DNA of 64,000 nt from Ascaphus truei (taxonomy: Eukaryota; Chordata; Amphibia; Anura; Ascaphidae): positions 10,802,020 to 10,866,019 of the forward strand of contig CM071574.1 of NCBI GenBank assembly GCA_036426205.1, in the 5' to 3' direction. Positions 1 to 11,715 of the stretch are shown here, one piece after another. The notes under the pieces are model-generated. The model searched no databases. It saw nothing but the letters and a program-made list of their open reading frames with translations, and had not been told where the DNA came from. A program made the translations under genes and the position numbers. Every line of letters begins with the position of its first letter. The first letter of the stretch is position 1.

Positions 1-430
1 CCCCCTCTCCATAAGCCCACCTAAGTGGGATGTCCTAAAGCACTTACATCTCCCAAGTCTCTGATTGACTCATTACAGGGGAGCCTACGCTCTGTGATTG
101 ACTGACGTAGCATCCGTTCTGTGATTGATCGGCACCCAGTCTTCCATGCTTTTAGATGGAGATCGGGAAACGATGTGCTGATCACAGTTAGTCAGATTAC
201 ATCCAGACTCACAGTCTGAAAGACAATTTGTGTGTTGCTCCAAGATTTTTGTGGGAGACAACGATCTAGAATGAGGCTTGGTTGCATAAACTAGCAGGAC
301 TTTAAAACTTGCTAGGATGCAACTAGTATTTCTACTGTACCGTGGTACACAGAGACTCTAGGCATGTGAAAGACATCCTGGGTAAGGCTACAGAAGTGGC
401 GCCCAGCCCCTAGTGAGCTAGGATTCCCCC
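1..430. repeat. Dispersed repeat fragment, unclassified
   Basis: No coding potential. The block around 108-135 (a gatccgttctg-like run followed by gtgattgatcggca) recurs at 20,306-20,335 inside a TTAA-flanked MITE, so this looks like a partial copy of that dispersed family cut by the window edge. The family cannot be named from sequence alone. Confidence 0.35.
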
Positions 431-734
431 GTAACCCCTGTCTTACTGTGTTTGAAACTAACATGTTGTATTGTGTTGCATTTGTTTGCTCTGGCTGACC
501 TAAACTTGTTTTATTTAACTCCGTTCAGTCTGGCATTTGCGATCCCGTGTAAATTGTCCTGGACTTCCATGACCATCATTTTTTCAGGAGTATCATTAAA
601 AGGTTTACATTGCTCAGCACATAGAAGCATAGTATTTGACGGCTGATTAGAACCACTTGGCCCACTCTGTCCGCCCATTTTCCTATCTGTAGTTAAACTT
701 CACAACCTTTCTTTCGTATTTAGGCTAGCCCTAG

Positions 735-1255
735 GTCAATCCCAAGGATATTTGAATTCTCTGTATTAGCTCGACCACCTGTGTTGGAAGGCTGTACCAT
801 AAATCCCCCCCCCCCCCCCACCTACCCCTGAAGAAGTACTTTCTCACATTTTTCTCTCCTGCCACCCTCCAGCTTCAAAGCAGGATCCCTTGTTCTAACA
901 CTTCTCTTTCTCTGAAATAGGCTTCCCTACTGTACTTTGCTGAAACTCTTTATACATTTGAACGTTTTGATTATATCCCTTCTATCCTCTAAAATGTACA
1001 AATTAAGGTCCTTTAGTATTTCCTGATTAATGGTTAATACATTTCTCGATACAACCTAACATGCTCATCTACTTTTAAATCTGCGGAAATAAGGACTCCA
1101 AGGCTCCTTTCCTTTATTGTAATTGACAGTATAGTGCCAATAAACCTGTATTCTGCCTTTGGATTTTTGTGAACCAGGTGCATTATTTTACACTTTTTGG
1201 CCTAAAATGGTAGTTGGTATACTCTTGACAATTCTTCCAATCAACCTAAATCATT
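735..1255 (-). pseudogene. CR1/L3-type LINE, ORF2 C-terminal fragment
   Basis: Read on the minus strand, this stretch gives pieces of the reverse transcriptase C-terminus of a CR1-clade non-LTR retrotransposon. From 5' to 3' I can read KCKIMHLVHKNPKAEYRF-like and SLGVLISADLKVDEHV-like segments (about 1220-1060), then RDIIKTFKCIK (about 985-950), RENVRKYFF (about 870-845) and SLPTQVVEL (about 790-765). Their order and spacing match the CR1/L3 tail (the known family blocks KCKVMHFG, DLGVxISxDLK, RGDxIExFK, RxNxRKxFF and WNSLPxxVV). Reading frame is lost several times through stops and indels, so it is an old 5'-truncated copy. It has no functional link to LRP1B. Confidence 0.72.
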
Positions 1256-1284
1256 AATCATTTTATTTACCCCCCTCCCACCTG

Positions 1285-1690
1285 TAACGTAAAGGGTAGT
1301 CATGTCCGTTCCGTGGTCAAGGCAGACGGAAGGCAAAGGGTAGTCAGGTCCAGTTCCGAGGTTGAGGCAGGTGGCAGGCAAAGAGTAGTCAGGTCGAGGT
1401 TGAGATAGGCAGCAGGCAAAACAAAGACAAGGCAGAGCTCAGACAGGACAAGGTAACAAGTACTTTGCACGAGCACTGAGAGGGAGCAACTGCCTGCTAT
1501 TTAAAAGCCAGAAGCAGCTGCTGGCAATGAGGGCCAGAGAGAGGCTGACTTCCTGTTAGGAAGTGAGGAGCAGGAATTGCAAGGAAGCAAGATGGCCACA
1601 GTAGCTTCAGTGAGGTTGAGAGGTCGCTTCCTGTTGGCAGCAATCTTAGATATTCAGACAGATCCCTTATACCACCTCCTTGAGTGCCAA
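1285..1690 (-). repeat. LTR-like fragment (retrotransposon)
   Basis: Composition changes abruptly from AT-rich to a purine-rich run with repeated ggcaggcaaa and ggtagtcaggtc units. On the minus strand a TATA-like TTTAAATA (about 1500) stands before a GC-richer stretch. The same style of sequence returns at 10,140-10,900. Solo LTRs of amphibian Gypsy elements look like this. The boundaries and target duplication were not found, so the call is tentative. Confidence 0.35.
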
Positions 1691-3289
1691 TGCTGTTGCA
1701 GATCTTTGTATCATCTGCAAAAAGGTATATGTTCCCCTAAAAGATCATCAAATGTTTTTACAAAAGCAAAGCAAATCTAAATAAGATGTGACAAGTAGAA
1801 AGTATGTTGTATAGGCCGTACTACCTCATGTATTAAATACATTGGGGATATAAGTACATGGTGGGTGCTTGGGAACAATGAAGAGACCCCTAATCTCTCC
1901 TAAGGACATATAGAACACAAAAAGTGTTCCCCGCACTACGAATGAATACAAAAGAATCAATGATACTTGAAATGCTGATATGTATTAATGAGCAAAAGTG
2001 AAGAACATGAATTGAGGGAAGGAATTCCTTCCCCGTTAGGGATTTCTTTATCAAATCCCTCGCTTTTTAGTGATGTCACATTTCCCCCTTCCCTAACCAT
2101 CCCTCCCCCTCCTGTTCATTTTATTTGATTTGTGTTTTTTTGCACACTGTCAATTCATGTTCTTCACAAATTGTCTGTAACCCCTGACACGCTGGGCTGT
2201 TATTCATCATGCTCACTCTGCAAAATAAAGAAGTTATGAAATACTTGAAAGTGTAGATTGGGTTGTGCGCATGTTCCTGTGTCCTCCTGCAACAGTGTAT
2301 CTGTGCAAACATTTCTTCAGACAGAACACCTATATAATCACATACTGTTCCTGAAAGTCATCACACGTGAGGACATAGGTGTCTCATTATGCTACTTAGT
2401 GTATTTAAAAGTTACTGAAAAACACATTTATTTAAGGACACTGTAGGTGGACGCTCACAGAGGTATGCAAGGGAGACTGGTTATGGTGAAATGAAATAAG
2501 GCTTTTATTGCGCCTGTTTCCTTAACATCAGGAAACCATCCAAAAAAGGGGTAAACAAAGCTTCTATTCACTTGGGAGTATTTCTAGGGAAATACTATGC
2601 AGTCCACAACTCCCTTTAGATAAGCACGTCTCCCAGCCCCAAACATATATCATGAAATGAGCAGATATAAAAAGTCTTAGAGATGTAGCCATGACCCCTG
2701 AGTCACCCCGAGGTTGAGAGGTTGCGCTTGCAAAGAGTAGTTGCAAAAGCCCGCGAAGGAGGATGATACATATTGGCGGGAAAGGAGCAGTCCCTTGACC
2801 CAGCAGCCCCCACGGGGAGGGTCAGGTGAGCGCGTTTAGCCTATGGGCGGAGGAGTTGCAGAGATATAGGCAGTGGTGGCGCGCACGTGAGAAGGAGATT
2901 GTGGAGAGACGAGGAGACGGAGACACTGCGCTGGGAGGTTGTACCCCCAGGCGCAGGCAAGGTGCCCCCGGCCCAGTTAGCCCTGAGTCACCGTAGAGAC
3001 AAGCTGAGCTAGGGACACCCTTAGTAAGGGCTTTACCCCCTAAACTATTGCTGTGTGCGGGACTACCCTATCGAGGAGAAGCGCCCCATATCATAGCGTG
3101 GGACCCTCAGAGACTCTTTTTGAAGAACCGTAGCAGTTCCGAGCACCGGAGTGCTTGGCAGGTATTTCATCAAGTGCACCAACCTTACCCTTTCAATCAT
3201 CTAAGACCTAGTGGCAGTGCAGCCACCCGTACACATACACACGGCCATTGGGAGCGAGAGAACTGATTAACGTATTTGGACACGGGGTG
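1691..3289. other. Gene-free stretch with repeat-like blocks
   Basis: No gene is supported. About 2040-2260 looks like the 3' end of a retroposon (pyrimidine-rich run, then a gcaaaataaag poly(A)-like signal). About 2760-3280 is GC-rich, and on the minus strand has a gcaataaaagcc signal near 2500, which would suit part of an LTR. Neither can be assigned to a family. Confidence 0.3.
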
Positions 3290-3556
3290 GGAACACCCGG
3301 TGCCCCCCCCCCTCCCTCTTTCTCTTCTTCTCCCCCTCTTTTTGTCTGTCTCTCCCCTCCGACTTCTGGCCGGAGTCCCCCCCCCTGTCTGTCTGTCCGT
3401 CTACCCCGTATGTCCAAAACCCTCTACCCAATTACAAAGTTGAATGTCACATGCAGTAAGCTGATACTGTTTGTTCTTATAAGCCTTTTTACTGTATGCA
3501 TATTATGTACTGAACAAAACAATAAAAAAATATAAGTTGAAAAAAAAAAAAAAAAT
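3290..3556 (+). mobile_element. 5'-truncated L1-type retroposon 3' end
   Basis: A polypyrimidine tract (3300-3400) is followed by a short unique 3' UTR, a tandem AATAAA signal near 3522-3530 and a 15-base A tract at 3540-3555. This pattern (pyrimidine-rich 3' UTR, aacaataaaaaaat, poly(A)) is typical of vertebrate L1/Tx1-like tails. No coding part remains, and I could not find the matching upstream target duplication. Confidence 0.5.
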
Positions 3557-4920
3557 CATTACAAATTGCACTGAGTAAAAAAAAAAATGACATTGACAAA
3601 ATGTTAATTTTCTTTAAGAGTTTTTTTTCCACTTGTTGAGGGAAGTCTACAGGAGTCTGTCCAGAGACTATGGTGATGTCACTATGTCGATACACTTGTT
3701 TGGCCATGCCAGCAAAGTTAGCACACAACAATGGCTGTCTACGCAATTACATCATCCAACAACACCAAACACTGCAGTGCATGCTGGGCCATGTATAATA
3801 GTGGGTGGTATATATGTTCACTCATATCTCTGTTTTGTACGCTCTTGCGAAAGGCTGTTGGAGGGTTGCTGAAAAATTGGCTTACACTATGGTGTAATAA
3901 AGCATTCCAGACAAATCTGTTTTCCTACAGTATCTCATCTATCTTGATTACTATGTAGGATTAATTCACAGTATTGGCTAAATGCGAAATGTTTATTTTT
4001 ATGCCATTGTTGAATATATTAAGTTAGGTTAAACGCACATTTAATTTTTTTCACCACTACTTTATGCAGCATGTTTATTTCTTGGAAATACACATAATAC
4101 ATTCAAAGTCTCCCACGCATTCAATTACAAAAAGAAAAATTCATGCATGTGCAAAAATTGGAAGAAAATAACATACTTCCACACCTATGTGTCAAAGCTG
4201 ACAACCAATTAAAAAGTTTTATGCTAAAGTCACATTTTCTACTATAATAGTTTCTGGATTAAATAAAAAGTGTAATTATGCATGCACAGTTGTTACATTA
4301 TTTTGATTTTGTAAAATTATTATGCCGAAGCAGCAGTTCATTTGTGCATTCTTATTTTAACATGCTTATGCAGCTTCACGTAACGTGTCCCATTTAACAG
4401 TGGACACAATATTTTACATCTTTGAATATTTTAAGATATTATGGTTGCTCTTTCAATAAACCCATGAAGTGCTGAAGAGGTCTGCATTGCATTGTGCGGC
4501 AACATTCTGCAATCTTCTGCAGCACTGAAGGTATAAAGTAGTATGTGGATTTAGGTACAGTATATTGCAATAACAGGTTTGATATTTTGCTTCTGATATA
4601 CAGTAAATCCCAATATACTCTGTTGGAGCATTTCCTTTACTGTGTGTATCTCTGCATGGTTCTGGTGTTCTTGTCCCAGTCTATTAAATAGAGCACAGAT
4701 TGCACAACGGATGCAATAGTGATTATAGTAAAAGTAGTGCATGAGAGATATGTTTGCAGATTAGGAAATTATGTCACCATTGGCAGGCAGTACTGTACAG
4801 TACATGCTAGTGTATGTGCTAGGATTATATTTTGACAACAATTACACGCCATACCTCACACACTTTCTATGAGTTAAAAGCACCACATTTAGGCCCAGAT
4901 CCACAGAGGTCTGTCAACCT
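3557..4920. other. AT-rich gene-free stretch
   Basis: Nothing recognisable. Only short chance open frames occur, and there is no repeat with readable ends. Confidence 0.5.
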
Positions 4921-5412
4921 AAGGCCCGTTTTATAGTTGCGCGCGCCTATGCGAACGCTCATGCACGTGACGCACACTTTTTGTGTGTACGGGTCCGTGC
5001 TGCTGTGAGCGACAGGCTTGAAGTGGTCTGTGTGTTTGTGTGTTACTGGGAAGCTGTGTGTGTGTGTGTGTGTGTGTGTATTGTGCGAAAGTTAATAATT
5101 TATTATATAAAAAAATTTAAATTAAAAAAACACATGTAAGAATAAATTGTTTATTAACATTGTGCAACTTTGATAAAAATATATACACATACATACACAT
5201 ACACATACACACACACATTCAAGCCTCATACATTACAGCGGCGGTAGCGGCACGAAAACATTCTTTCCTGAGTCTTCCCCCCGATCGTCCGGCTCCACAC
5301 TCACTGCCGTGCATGCGCGCGGCCCTAGTATAGAACACCTGGCTAACCACAGCCAACTATAAGTGCTGCACGCGCACGGCAGAGCAAGTGCGCCCACTAT
5401 ATTGCGGGCCTC
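4921..5412. mobile_element. Candidate DNA-transposon MITE with inverted ends
   Basis: The left end reads aaggcccgttttatagttg and the right end, read in reverse complement, ggaggcccgcaatatagtg. These form imperfect terminal inverted repeats, each followed by GC-rich gcgcgc sequence. There is no transposase. A (TG)n run (5057-5079) and a (CA)n run (5180-5215) lie inside. A target duplication was not recognised, so the superfamily is open (PIF/Harbinger or hAT). Confidence 0.45.
5057..5079. repeat. (TG)n microsatellite
   Basis: A pure TG dinucleotide run is read directly from the sequence. Confidence 0.9.
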
Positions 5413-5786
5413 CATTTACACTTCATTAAGTGCTAAAAGGTATCTTCAAAGCTCAGTAACACAGAATTAAATGCTGTTTCCGGTTGAAAGAGCATTGCAT
5501 TGACTCTCTCTATATAATGGAGAGAGAGAGTTATTTACTTTCTATAATGGAGAGAGAGAGAGAGTTATTTACCTCTCCAAACACACACCTTTATACAATA
5601 TGTGGAGAGATACTGGAGGATTCGTAGTACCAACATGGATGCTTTCTGTCTTCAACAAGTGCACCAACATGGCTGCCAATTCAGGATATCAGCCTAGGGT
5701 TGAATAGCAATTGAATGTACCATTTATTACCATTTATTAAGGCTCCCAGTCATCTCTGTCTTTGCCTGTGCAATGTACTCTGTACT

Positions 5787-5905
5787 AGAGATGGGCAAAT
5801 TGTTGGGGCGAATTTAGATCCGCAGCTGATCGGCCGGTTCATTTGGTCCATGGATTTCAGCGGATCAATCTCAAAAAGGGAGATTCCTGTTTGGGGATTC
5901 ATTAT
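5787..5905 (+). repeat. Dispersed repeat family B, copy 1
   Basis: The block starts with tagagatgggcaaatt and contains ggttcatttggtccatgg and gatcaatctcaaaaaggga. The same blocks occur in reverse complement at about 17,620-17,750, and a related head occurs at the right edge of the window. It is immediately followed by a pogo/Tigger-like end motif (aaaccctgttatagcgcggt). Confidence 0.55.
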
Positions 5906-6210
5906 TACAGCTAAACCCTGTTATAGCGCGGTCCACGGGGGCCACCCGATCTGACCCGGATAGAACCGGGGTCGCGCTAAATTTTTTTTTTAAATGGCCG
6001 CTGCGCACCTGATCGGGAGGGAGGGAGTGAGGAGGGAAGGAAGGAAGGAAGAGGTGGCCGGAAGCCCTACACGTCCCCTAGCAACGGCGAGTCCAGCCGC
6101 AACCTGCTCCTTACCTCCCACCACCGGCATCCATTTCCTCCCCCCCCATGCTCCCACACCTACCGGCCCCCCGCGGCATAGACCACGCGGCCCTCCGAGT
6201 CCCAGCCTGC

Positions 6211-6250
6211 ACACACACACACACACACGCACACACACACACACACACAT
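6211..6250. repeat. (CA)n microsatellite
   Basis: A CA dinucleotide run with one interrupting G is read directly. Confidence 0.9.
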
Positions 6251-7537
6251 TGTGCCTGTGTGAGATGTTACAATGTTGCCTTCCCTGCCTCTGAACATGT
6301 AATCAGCGAGTTGCTACTGCAGCCTATGAGATCTCTCCTAGAATGGACTCTTCTGCCTCCCCCCTGTTTTGCTGACAGGTTGTCTGTCCCAAGACTATTC
6401 CTGTTACCCAGATTCCCCCACACTTCCTTTTCATTCCTGACTTTGGCTGAGTGAGTACCTTCCTGTTACACTCCCATGGCAAGGCCATCTCTTTCTACCT
6501 GCCCTTAACTACAAACTCACATCTACACAACATCCACAAGAGCCTGTATTTACCGCTGTTTTTCCAATAAAGTGAAGGAAATATTATAGGACTTGGCGTG
6601 ATTTGGAAAGGGGGCTGAGTTAAAGCTATCTGGGGCTATTCACACATCACACGTGACCCTGGCTTCAGAATAGTCAGTGTGTAGGTTTTTTATTTATTTT
6701 TAACTAGCCAAACTTTTTGGAAAGAAAAAGGAACTTTTGTCAAATTTTCTTTTCATAGTTTTTTGAAAATCCAAAACAAAAACACAATCAATTTTTTTAG
6801 AACCAAAACGCTAGTGAAAGTGCCCAGCCTTATAATAAATGACCATTTCCTTCCCTTTCAGTTTTATTACTGGGGAATAGGAATCATAGTTGTACTTTTC
6901 ACTAGCTTTTTGTTCATTGTGATGTTCCATTTCAAATTCTTCTTACCTTCCCAAGTGTTTGAAAATGGAAATATTATACCGTACACGCTAAGTGATATTA
7001 TTCTATTATGCCAAGCTCTTTGAAGATAAAATGCATATAATTAATTAGGAATCCCTATTGGAAACATGTAATGGAATGGATAAGGTACACTGACTACTGT
7101 ATATACTGCTATGCTAAGTAAGGGCAGCTGGCATTTGCTTTCAATTTAATTATAAATGGATGCAAGGCAATTGTTTGTGTTCTTGTGTTTTACTGTATCT
7201 TTACATTCCTTAATAAAGTAATTATATTTAACGGCCAGATTGAAAATAGGGCAAAATAAATTATGTTTTTTGCTCTTGTGAAATGTCTCCCACTTAATTT
7301 ACATGAATAACTCATACTCACATTGCATTTTCCAAGGTAAGATTATCTTTAAAGTGTATCTATCATTAGAGAATATGCTTCACAAGCAACTTTCATTTAA
7401 TTTCAAGAGGTTGATGTATCAGTCAGCAACTATTAATACTACTTCTTCCCGAACCCACCCAATACTACTTTTTCCCAAATAATTATTTCTGTGTTAATAA
7501 GAAATAGCAAAGCCTAGTTTGTATGCAGCTCCTGTAT
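6251..7537. other. Gene-free stretch
   Basis: No exon, RNA gene or element with readable ends was seen. The short open frames here show no family resemblance. Confidence 0.5.
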
Positions 7538-7539
7538 AA

Positions 7540-7574
<35 letters not shown>
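7538..7574. repeat. (ATT)n microsatellite
   Basis: A trinucleotide run of about 12 units is read directly. Confidence 0.9.
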
Positions 7575-7575
<1 letters not shown>

Positions 7576-7952
7576 GTTTTTGTGCGGAGTTCTCTCTGTA
7601 ATTGGATCCTGAAGATATTTATTTATACAAGTATTTATTTCAAAGTTTGATTAGAAAGAAATTAAAATACACTTTTACATTTGTATTCTTTATTTTAATC
7701 AAGCAGCGGTTATTTCAAAAAGGCGAGATTATATTGGGAAGATGTGAAAAGTCATTTGTATGAACGGAAAGGAGGAATTTGGGTGGAAGGCAAAATGGTA
7801 TTCCATACATTCAATTAAACATGTCTGCATCTACAAAAGATTGAATACATCATGTGTGACTGATTTTTTCAGAAGCTTTTTAAAAGTTTGTCCTGAAGTT
7901 TCAATATATTATTTCTCGGTGCTACTATTATATTAGAATGTATTGTTTACAT

Positions 7953-8139
7953 CAGTGGTGCTAGACTCCAGTCCTAAAGACCCCCCCCCCTTTCCCTCCC
8001 CCTCAACAGGTCAGTTTGGGTCAACTTCAAACAAGGTGGTTTGACTGAGCCACTGATTGAGCCACCTGTACTGAAGCTGGGATATCCACAAAACGTGACC
8101 TGTTGCGGGGGCCTTGAGGACTGGAGTTGAGCCCCCCTG
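7953..8139. mobile_element. hAT-type palindromic MITE, copy 1
   Basis: The 187-bp element begins cagtggtgctagactcc and ends ggagttgagcccccctg. Its two halves are inverted repeats around tgactgagccactgattgagccacc. It is flanked by 8-bp duplications gtttacat (7945-7952) and gcttacat (8140-8147) with one mismatch, the target size of hAT transposons. Two more copies lie at 14,435 and 31,848. It has no coding capacity and depends on an autonomous hAT element. Confidence 0.82.
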
Positions 8140-8147
8140 GCTTACAT

Positions 8148-8820
8148 TACAAGTTGTCTTTAACTTTGTGTAGTGCCTGAGAGATTTGCAATATAGTACT
8201 TATTGCAGTCCTAAGAATAATAATACATCTAAAGGATGCTTTCCATTAGCTATCCATCAGACAGCGCAGTATTCTTCTTGATGAAGGGCAAGGTTGTGTT
8301 TTGTAATTTAGAGTGCAGTGGTGATAACACAATTATTTGATTTGCCTCTGAATGTTTCCAGTCGCAGAACACTTTTGTATAATGACAGAAAATAATCTTA
8401 TTTCTAAATTATTTCATAGACGCTAAGAAGTGCTATCATCCACCGTATTATGCTTATCGCATGACCTTTGTATTGTTTTTCCATAACTCCCATATTACAT
8501 TACTCTTGAAGATTTGTAGCCATTACTTATCATCACCTTATCAATCGCTTTCCTCCGGTAACTTAAAAGGTTTAAATAAATTTAGATGGTAAAACACATT
8601 TAAGCCACATAGTTTGAAATTAGAATACTAACACTTCTTTAATGTTGATATATCCTGCCAGTATTTTATTCATTATCTATGTCATAACAAAGGAGGGAGA
8701 AGGGAGAGTGATACATTTTATTGGACCAACAAGTAGTTGATCTGTTTCAAGCTTTCCAACCTCTCAGGAAATGGAAGAAAGGACCAGGATGGCTATATAC
8801 GGTACCCTCTGTATATATGT
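8148..8820. other. AT-rich gene-free stretch
   Basis: Nothing recognisable apart from an (AT)n run at 8823-8848. Confidence 0.5.
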
Positions 8821-8848
8821 ATTTATATTTATATATATATATATATAT

Positions 8849-9222
8849 GAACAAAGAGACAGAGAGCGCACGCCCCATAGTGTAACACTGTAACATTTAA
8901 TATGGGGAAGTAAAGGTGGGGGGAATAAAAACACTCACGATGTACAAGTGTAAATAAAGCAGTATGTGATATATAATCACCACCAAGGCAGGTAACGTCT
9001 TATATCAGGTAAGCAGTCCAACATCGACTGGAACAAGGCTCCCGATGGCGTAAATCCTTCAGGTTCACTTGAAATCCTCCATGCAATATGGTATCAGAGT
9101 AGGCCTCGATATTACACCATGCACTCTCCGGCCGTAAAGGGTGCACGCAACGTGATGACGTAATGTCGCAAGGTACGTCCCTGACGCGTTTCATCGCAAC
9201 AAATGCAACTTTATCAAAGGGA
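8849..9222 (-). repeat. Penelope-type pseudo-LTR, copy 1
   Basis: Starts gaacaaagagacagagagcg and matches 10,940-11,308 closely over its whole length with scattered substitutions. It contains a hammerhead-like fold at its inner end. Confidence 0.75.
9178..9222 (-). ncRNA. Hammerhead-ribozyme-like motif (variant core)
   Basis: On the minus strand, stem I tccct pairs with aggga. Between them come ttgataa in the place of CUGAUGA, a six-pair stem II (including wobbles) with loop tttgt, then GAAA, the palindrome ACGCGT as a 3-bp dimeric stem III, and a GUC cleavage triplet. The architecture is that of a type I hammerhead, but C3 is U and G8 is A. G8 acts in catalysis, so self-cleavage is doubtful. 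Confidence 0.6.
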
Positions 9223-9853
9223 ATGTCTCTGAACAGTAATGGCAGTGCTTAAATACCGGAGTGCCTCGATCATGATTGGTGACTCAATTAACAAAGATTC
9301 CGCCCTTACAGGGAGCCGTAATAAAACAGGAATCAAATGTAGATGTAATAAACAAAAATATTGTTATATAAATAAAATAATAATTAGATAATTAAATAAT
9401 TAATAAACGATCACTCAAGCATAAACGCACTGCCATAAAATAATCTATACATAGCAATATCAACATAAAATAATATAAATCATTGCAACTATATAATTAA
9501 AAGAAAATAATAATAAATCTAAATCATAACAAACTATAAATATATTAAAGTGTTACAAATATTCTAAAAAATCATTACTATATAATTATAAAACACCTAA
9601 TAGTGTAACATCATATTTATCATAATATCAATTCAACAATCCAATAAAATCCGTGTGTGTCAACATTTACATAGCACACAAGAATAAACAAATAGGCTGC
9701 GTATACAGAAAATGTATATTAACGTGTGTACACATACACAGGTAACAAGCGCTAATAATGACGAACTAGACAGAATGCTAATATAAAATGAATTTTAAAA
9801 TGTAATATAATATAAAATAATACCTAAAAAGAAATGGGAAAATCTAAGTATGA

Positions 9854-10080
9854 TTAGGGATGGTTTAATTGAACGGGATGTGGAGAAGAGGGACGGGAAA
9901 AGGGGAGGATAAGAAGGGGAAGGAAGGGGAAGGAAGGGGAAAAGGGGAGGGAGGGGGAAAAAAGTGGGGGGGGAGAGGGGAGGAAGGGGAGGGAGGAAGG
10001 GAATAGGAATAGGAATAGGGATGGGGAAGGAAAGGAAATGGAATGGGGATGCACAGCAGTGGATGGGGGATAGACTAAAA
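9854..10080. repeat. Polypurine (GGGGAAGG)-rich low-complexity tract
   Basis: A long purine run with ggaataggaatagg units on the plus strand. On the minus strand it is a pyrimidine tract like the 3' UTRs of L1-type tails elsewhere in this window. The open frames across it are compositional artefacts. Confidence 0.75.
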
Positions 10081-10139
10081 AGAGGGATGGGGACGTACAG
10101 AGAGTAAACCAGAGAGCACAATTCCAAAATAATTATACA

Positions 10140-10905
10140 AGCTTAGAAGACAGGACAATCGATGGCCGAAGCAGGGTCAGGATAGAAGACAACCGGGTGG
10201 TCGTAGTCGTAGCAAGGAATCGGCAACAAGCAGACAGGAGTTCCCCGCTTCAGCTTAGGAGCGTGAGCGCGGGAGTGGCTTCTGCGCGAGGAGCGGCCTC
10301 GGCCCATGACGCCGATCTCAGCAGGAGGAGACAGCAGGCTGGCCGAAGTTCACCGCAGGGCAGCGTCGGGGAGAACCAACGCTTCAGCGCAGAAGTCCAA
10401 GGCAGGCCACTGCAAGTGGATAGCAGCAGGCCGCAAGAAAGGAAGGGTAGCCACTGCTAGGAGGGAATGCAGCAGGTACCGGTGCTGGCAACACGCTTCA
10501 GCACAGGAGAAAGAACAGGCCTGTGGATACTCAGGAACTTGGAAGGTAAGAACGCTAGGAGAGAGGCCTGGGGTGGTTTGTGGCAGAGACAGTAACGTCC
10601 CAGGTAGGAGATTATGCTCGGCACTGTTTCAGTGCCAACGCCCAGGATATAAAGGGCGGAGATCCAATCACAGGAGGAGGGTGTGTGAGTATTCCTCCAA
10701 TGATGTAGCACAGGGCAGAAACTGCAATGAGAAGCAGCACATGTGCCATTGATTGCCAGAGGAAACTTTTGCAACTGCAGAAGTCTGCAAAAGCTATAAT
10801 CAAAGCCAGGAGTGGATTCCTTACAATAAGTGATAAACAAGCAATTTGTGACCAAATTATCACCACCGACGCAGGAACCGTCCCGTGACGTGTTATCAGT
10901 CCAAC
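10140..10905 (-). repeat. LTR-like insertion inside the Penelope relic
   Basis: GC-rich block unlike its AT-rich surroundings. On the minus strand it has a TATA-like ctttatatcc near 10,650 and no coding resemblance in the long open frames that cross it. It resembles the fragment at 1285-1690. I read it as a solo LTR or LTR fragment. Its ends are unresolved. Confidence 0.4.
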
Positions 10906-10939
10906 TGGAACCCTTGGGCAGTGCATCCGACATATATAT

Positions 10940-11308
10940 GAATAAAGAGACAGAGAGCGCACACCCCATAGTGTAACACTGTAACATTTAATATGGGGAA
11001 GGAAAGGTGGGGGGATTAAAAACACTCACAATGTACAAGTGTAAATAAAGCAGTATGTGATATATAATCACCACCAAGGTAGGTAACGTCTTATATCAGG
11101 TAAGCAGTCCAACATCGACTGAAACAAGGCTACCGACGGCGCAGATCCTTCAGGTTCACTTGAAATCCTCCATGCAATATGGTATCAGAGTAGGCCTCGA
11201 TATTACACCATGCACTCTCCGGCCGTAAAGGGTGCACGCAACGTGATGACGTAATGTCGCAAAATACGTCCCTGACGTGTTTCGTCGCAACAAATGCATT
11301 CCCTTTGA
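10940..11308 (-). repeat. Penelope-type pseudo-LTR, copy 2
   Basis: Direct repeat of 8849-9222. It is cut at its inner end within the hammerhead-like motif: after aacaaatgca the sequence jumps to ttccctttgataaagtt in the opposite orientation and then to the inverted edge at 11,315-11,374. Confidence 0.75.
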
Positions 11309-11314
11309 TAAAGT

Positions 11315-11374
11315 TCCCCATATTAAATGTTACAGTGTTACACTATGGGGCGTGCGCTCTCTGTCTCTTTGTTC
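11315..11374 (+). repeat. Inverted copy of the pseudo-LTR edge
   Basis: The reverse complement of about 60 bases matches the outer edge of both pseudo-LTRs (accatagtgtaacactg core). Inverted extensions of this type are known at one end of Penelope-like elements. Confidence 0.7.
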
Positions 11375-11682
11375 TTATAGATTCTGCTTTGGAACTGGTT
11401 CTTCCATTTGAGAGCTGCCGTGGACCCCTGGATCCTGTACATTGTCCTGTTGTCACCTTTCAAGACTTACCTTAGGGTTTGGACATTGAATTTGGATTAT
11501 ATTATTTTATGATATAATTATTGTTATACTGGAGTGTTTATTCTAATTTGTAATTATTTCACTATTAATGTGATTATTTATAATTGTTTTATTTATATTT
11601 TTATAGGTAGTTTGAATAATTTTTCTTCATTTTCACATATTTATCCATTGTTATAAGATTGGCGCTACTTTAATCACTTCCT

Positions 11683-11714
<32 letters not shown>

Positions 11715-11715
<1 letters not shown>

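Larger units (their letters stand above)
8849..11374 (-). mobile_element. Decayed Penelope-like element with two pseudo-LTRs
   Basis: Two direct repeats of about 370 bp (8849-9222 and 10,940-11,308) flank an AT-rich core, and a 60-bp inverted copy of the repeat edge follows at 11,315-11,374. Direct pseudo-LTRs plus a short inverted extension are the hallmark of Penelope-like elements. Each repeat holds a hammerhead-like motif oriented to the minus strand. No reverse transcriptase or GIY-YIG sequence survives, so this is a non-autonomous or internally deleted copy. The core also holds a polypurine tract and an LTR-like insertion. Confidence 0.7.

Noticed and set aside
8278..8310. TGATGAAG phrase, a possible hammerhead
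   Set aside because: No stem II, GAAA or stem I partner.
9795..10127. 110-codon Pro/Phe/Ser-rich open frame, minus strand
   Set aside because: Pure composition effect of the polypurine tract on the other strand.
10457..10987. 176-codon open frame, minus strand
   Set aside because: It crosses an LTR-like fragment and its junction with a pseudo-LTR, and resembles no protein family.
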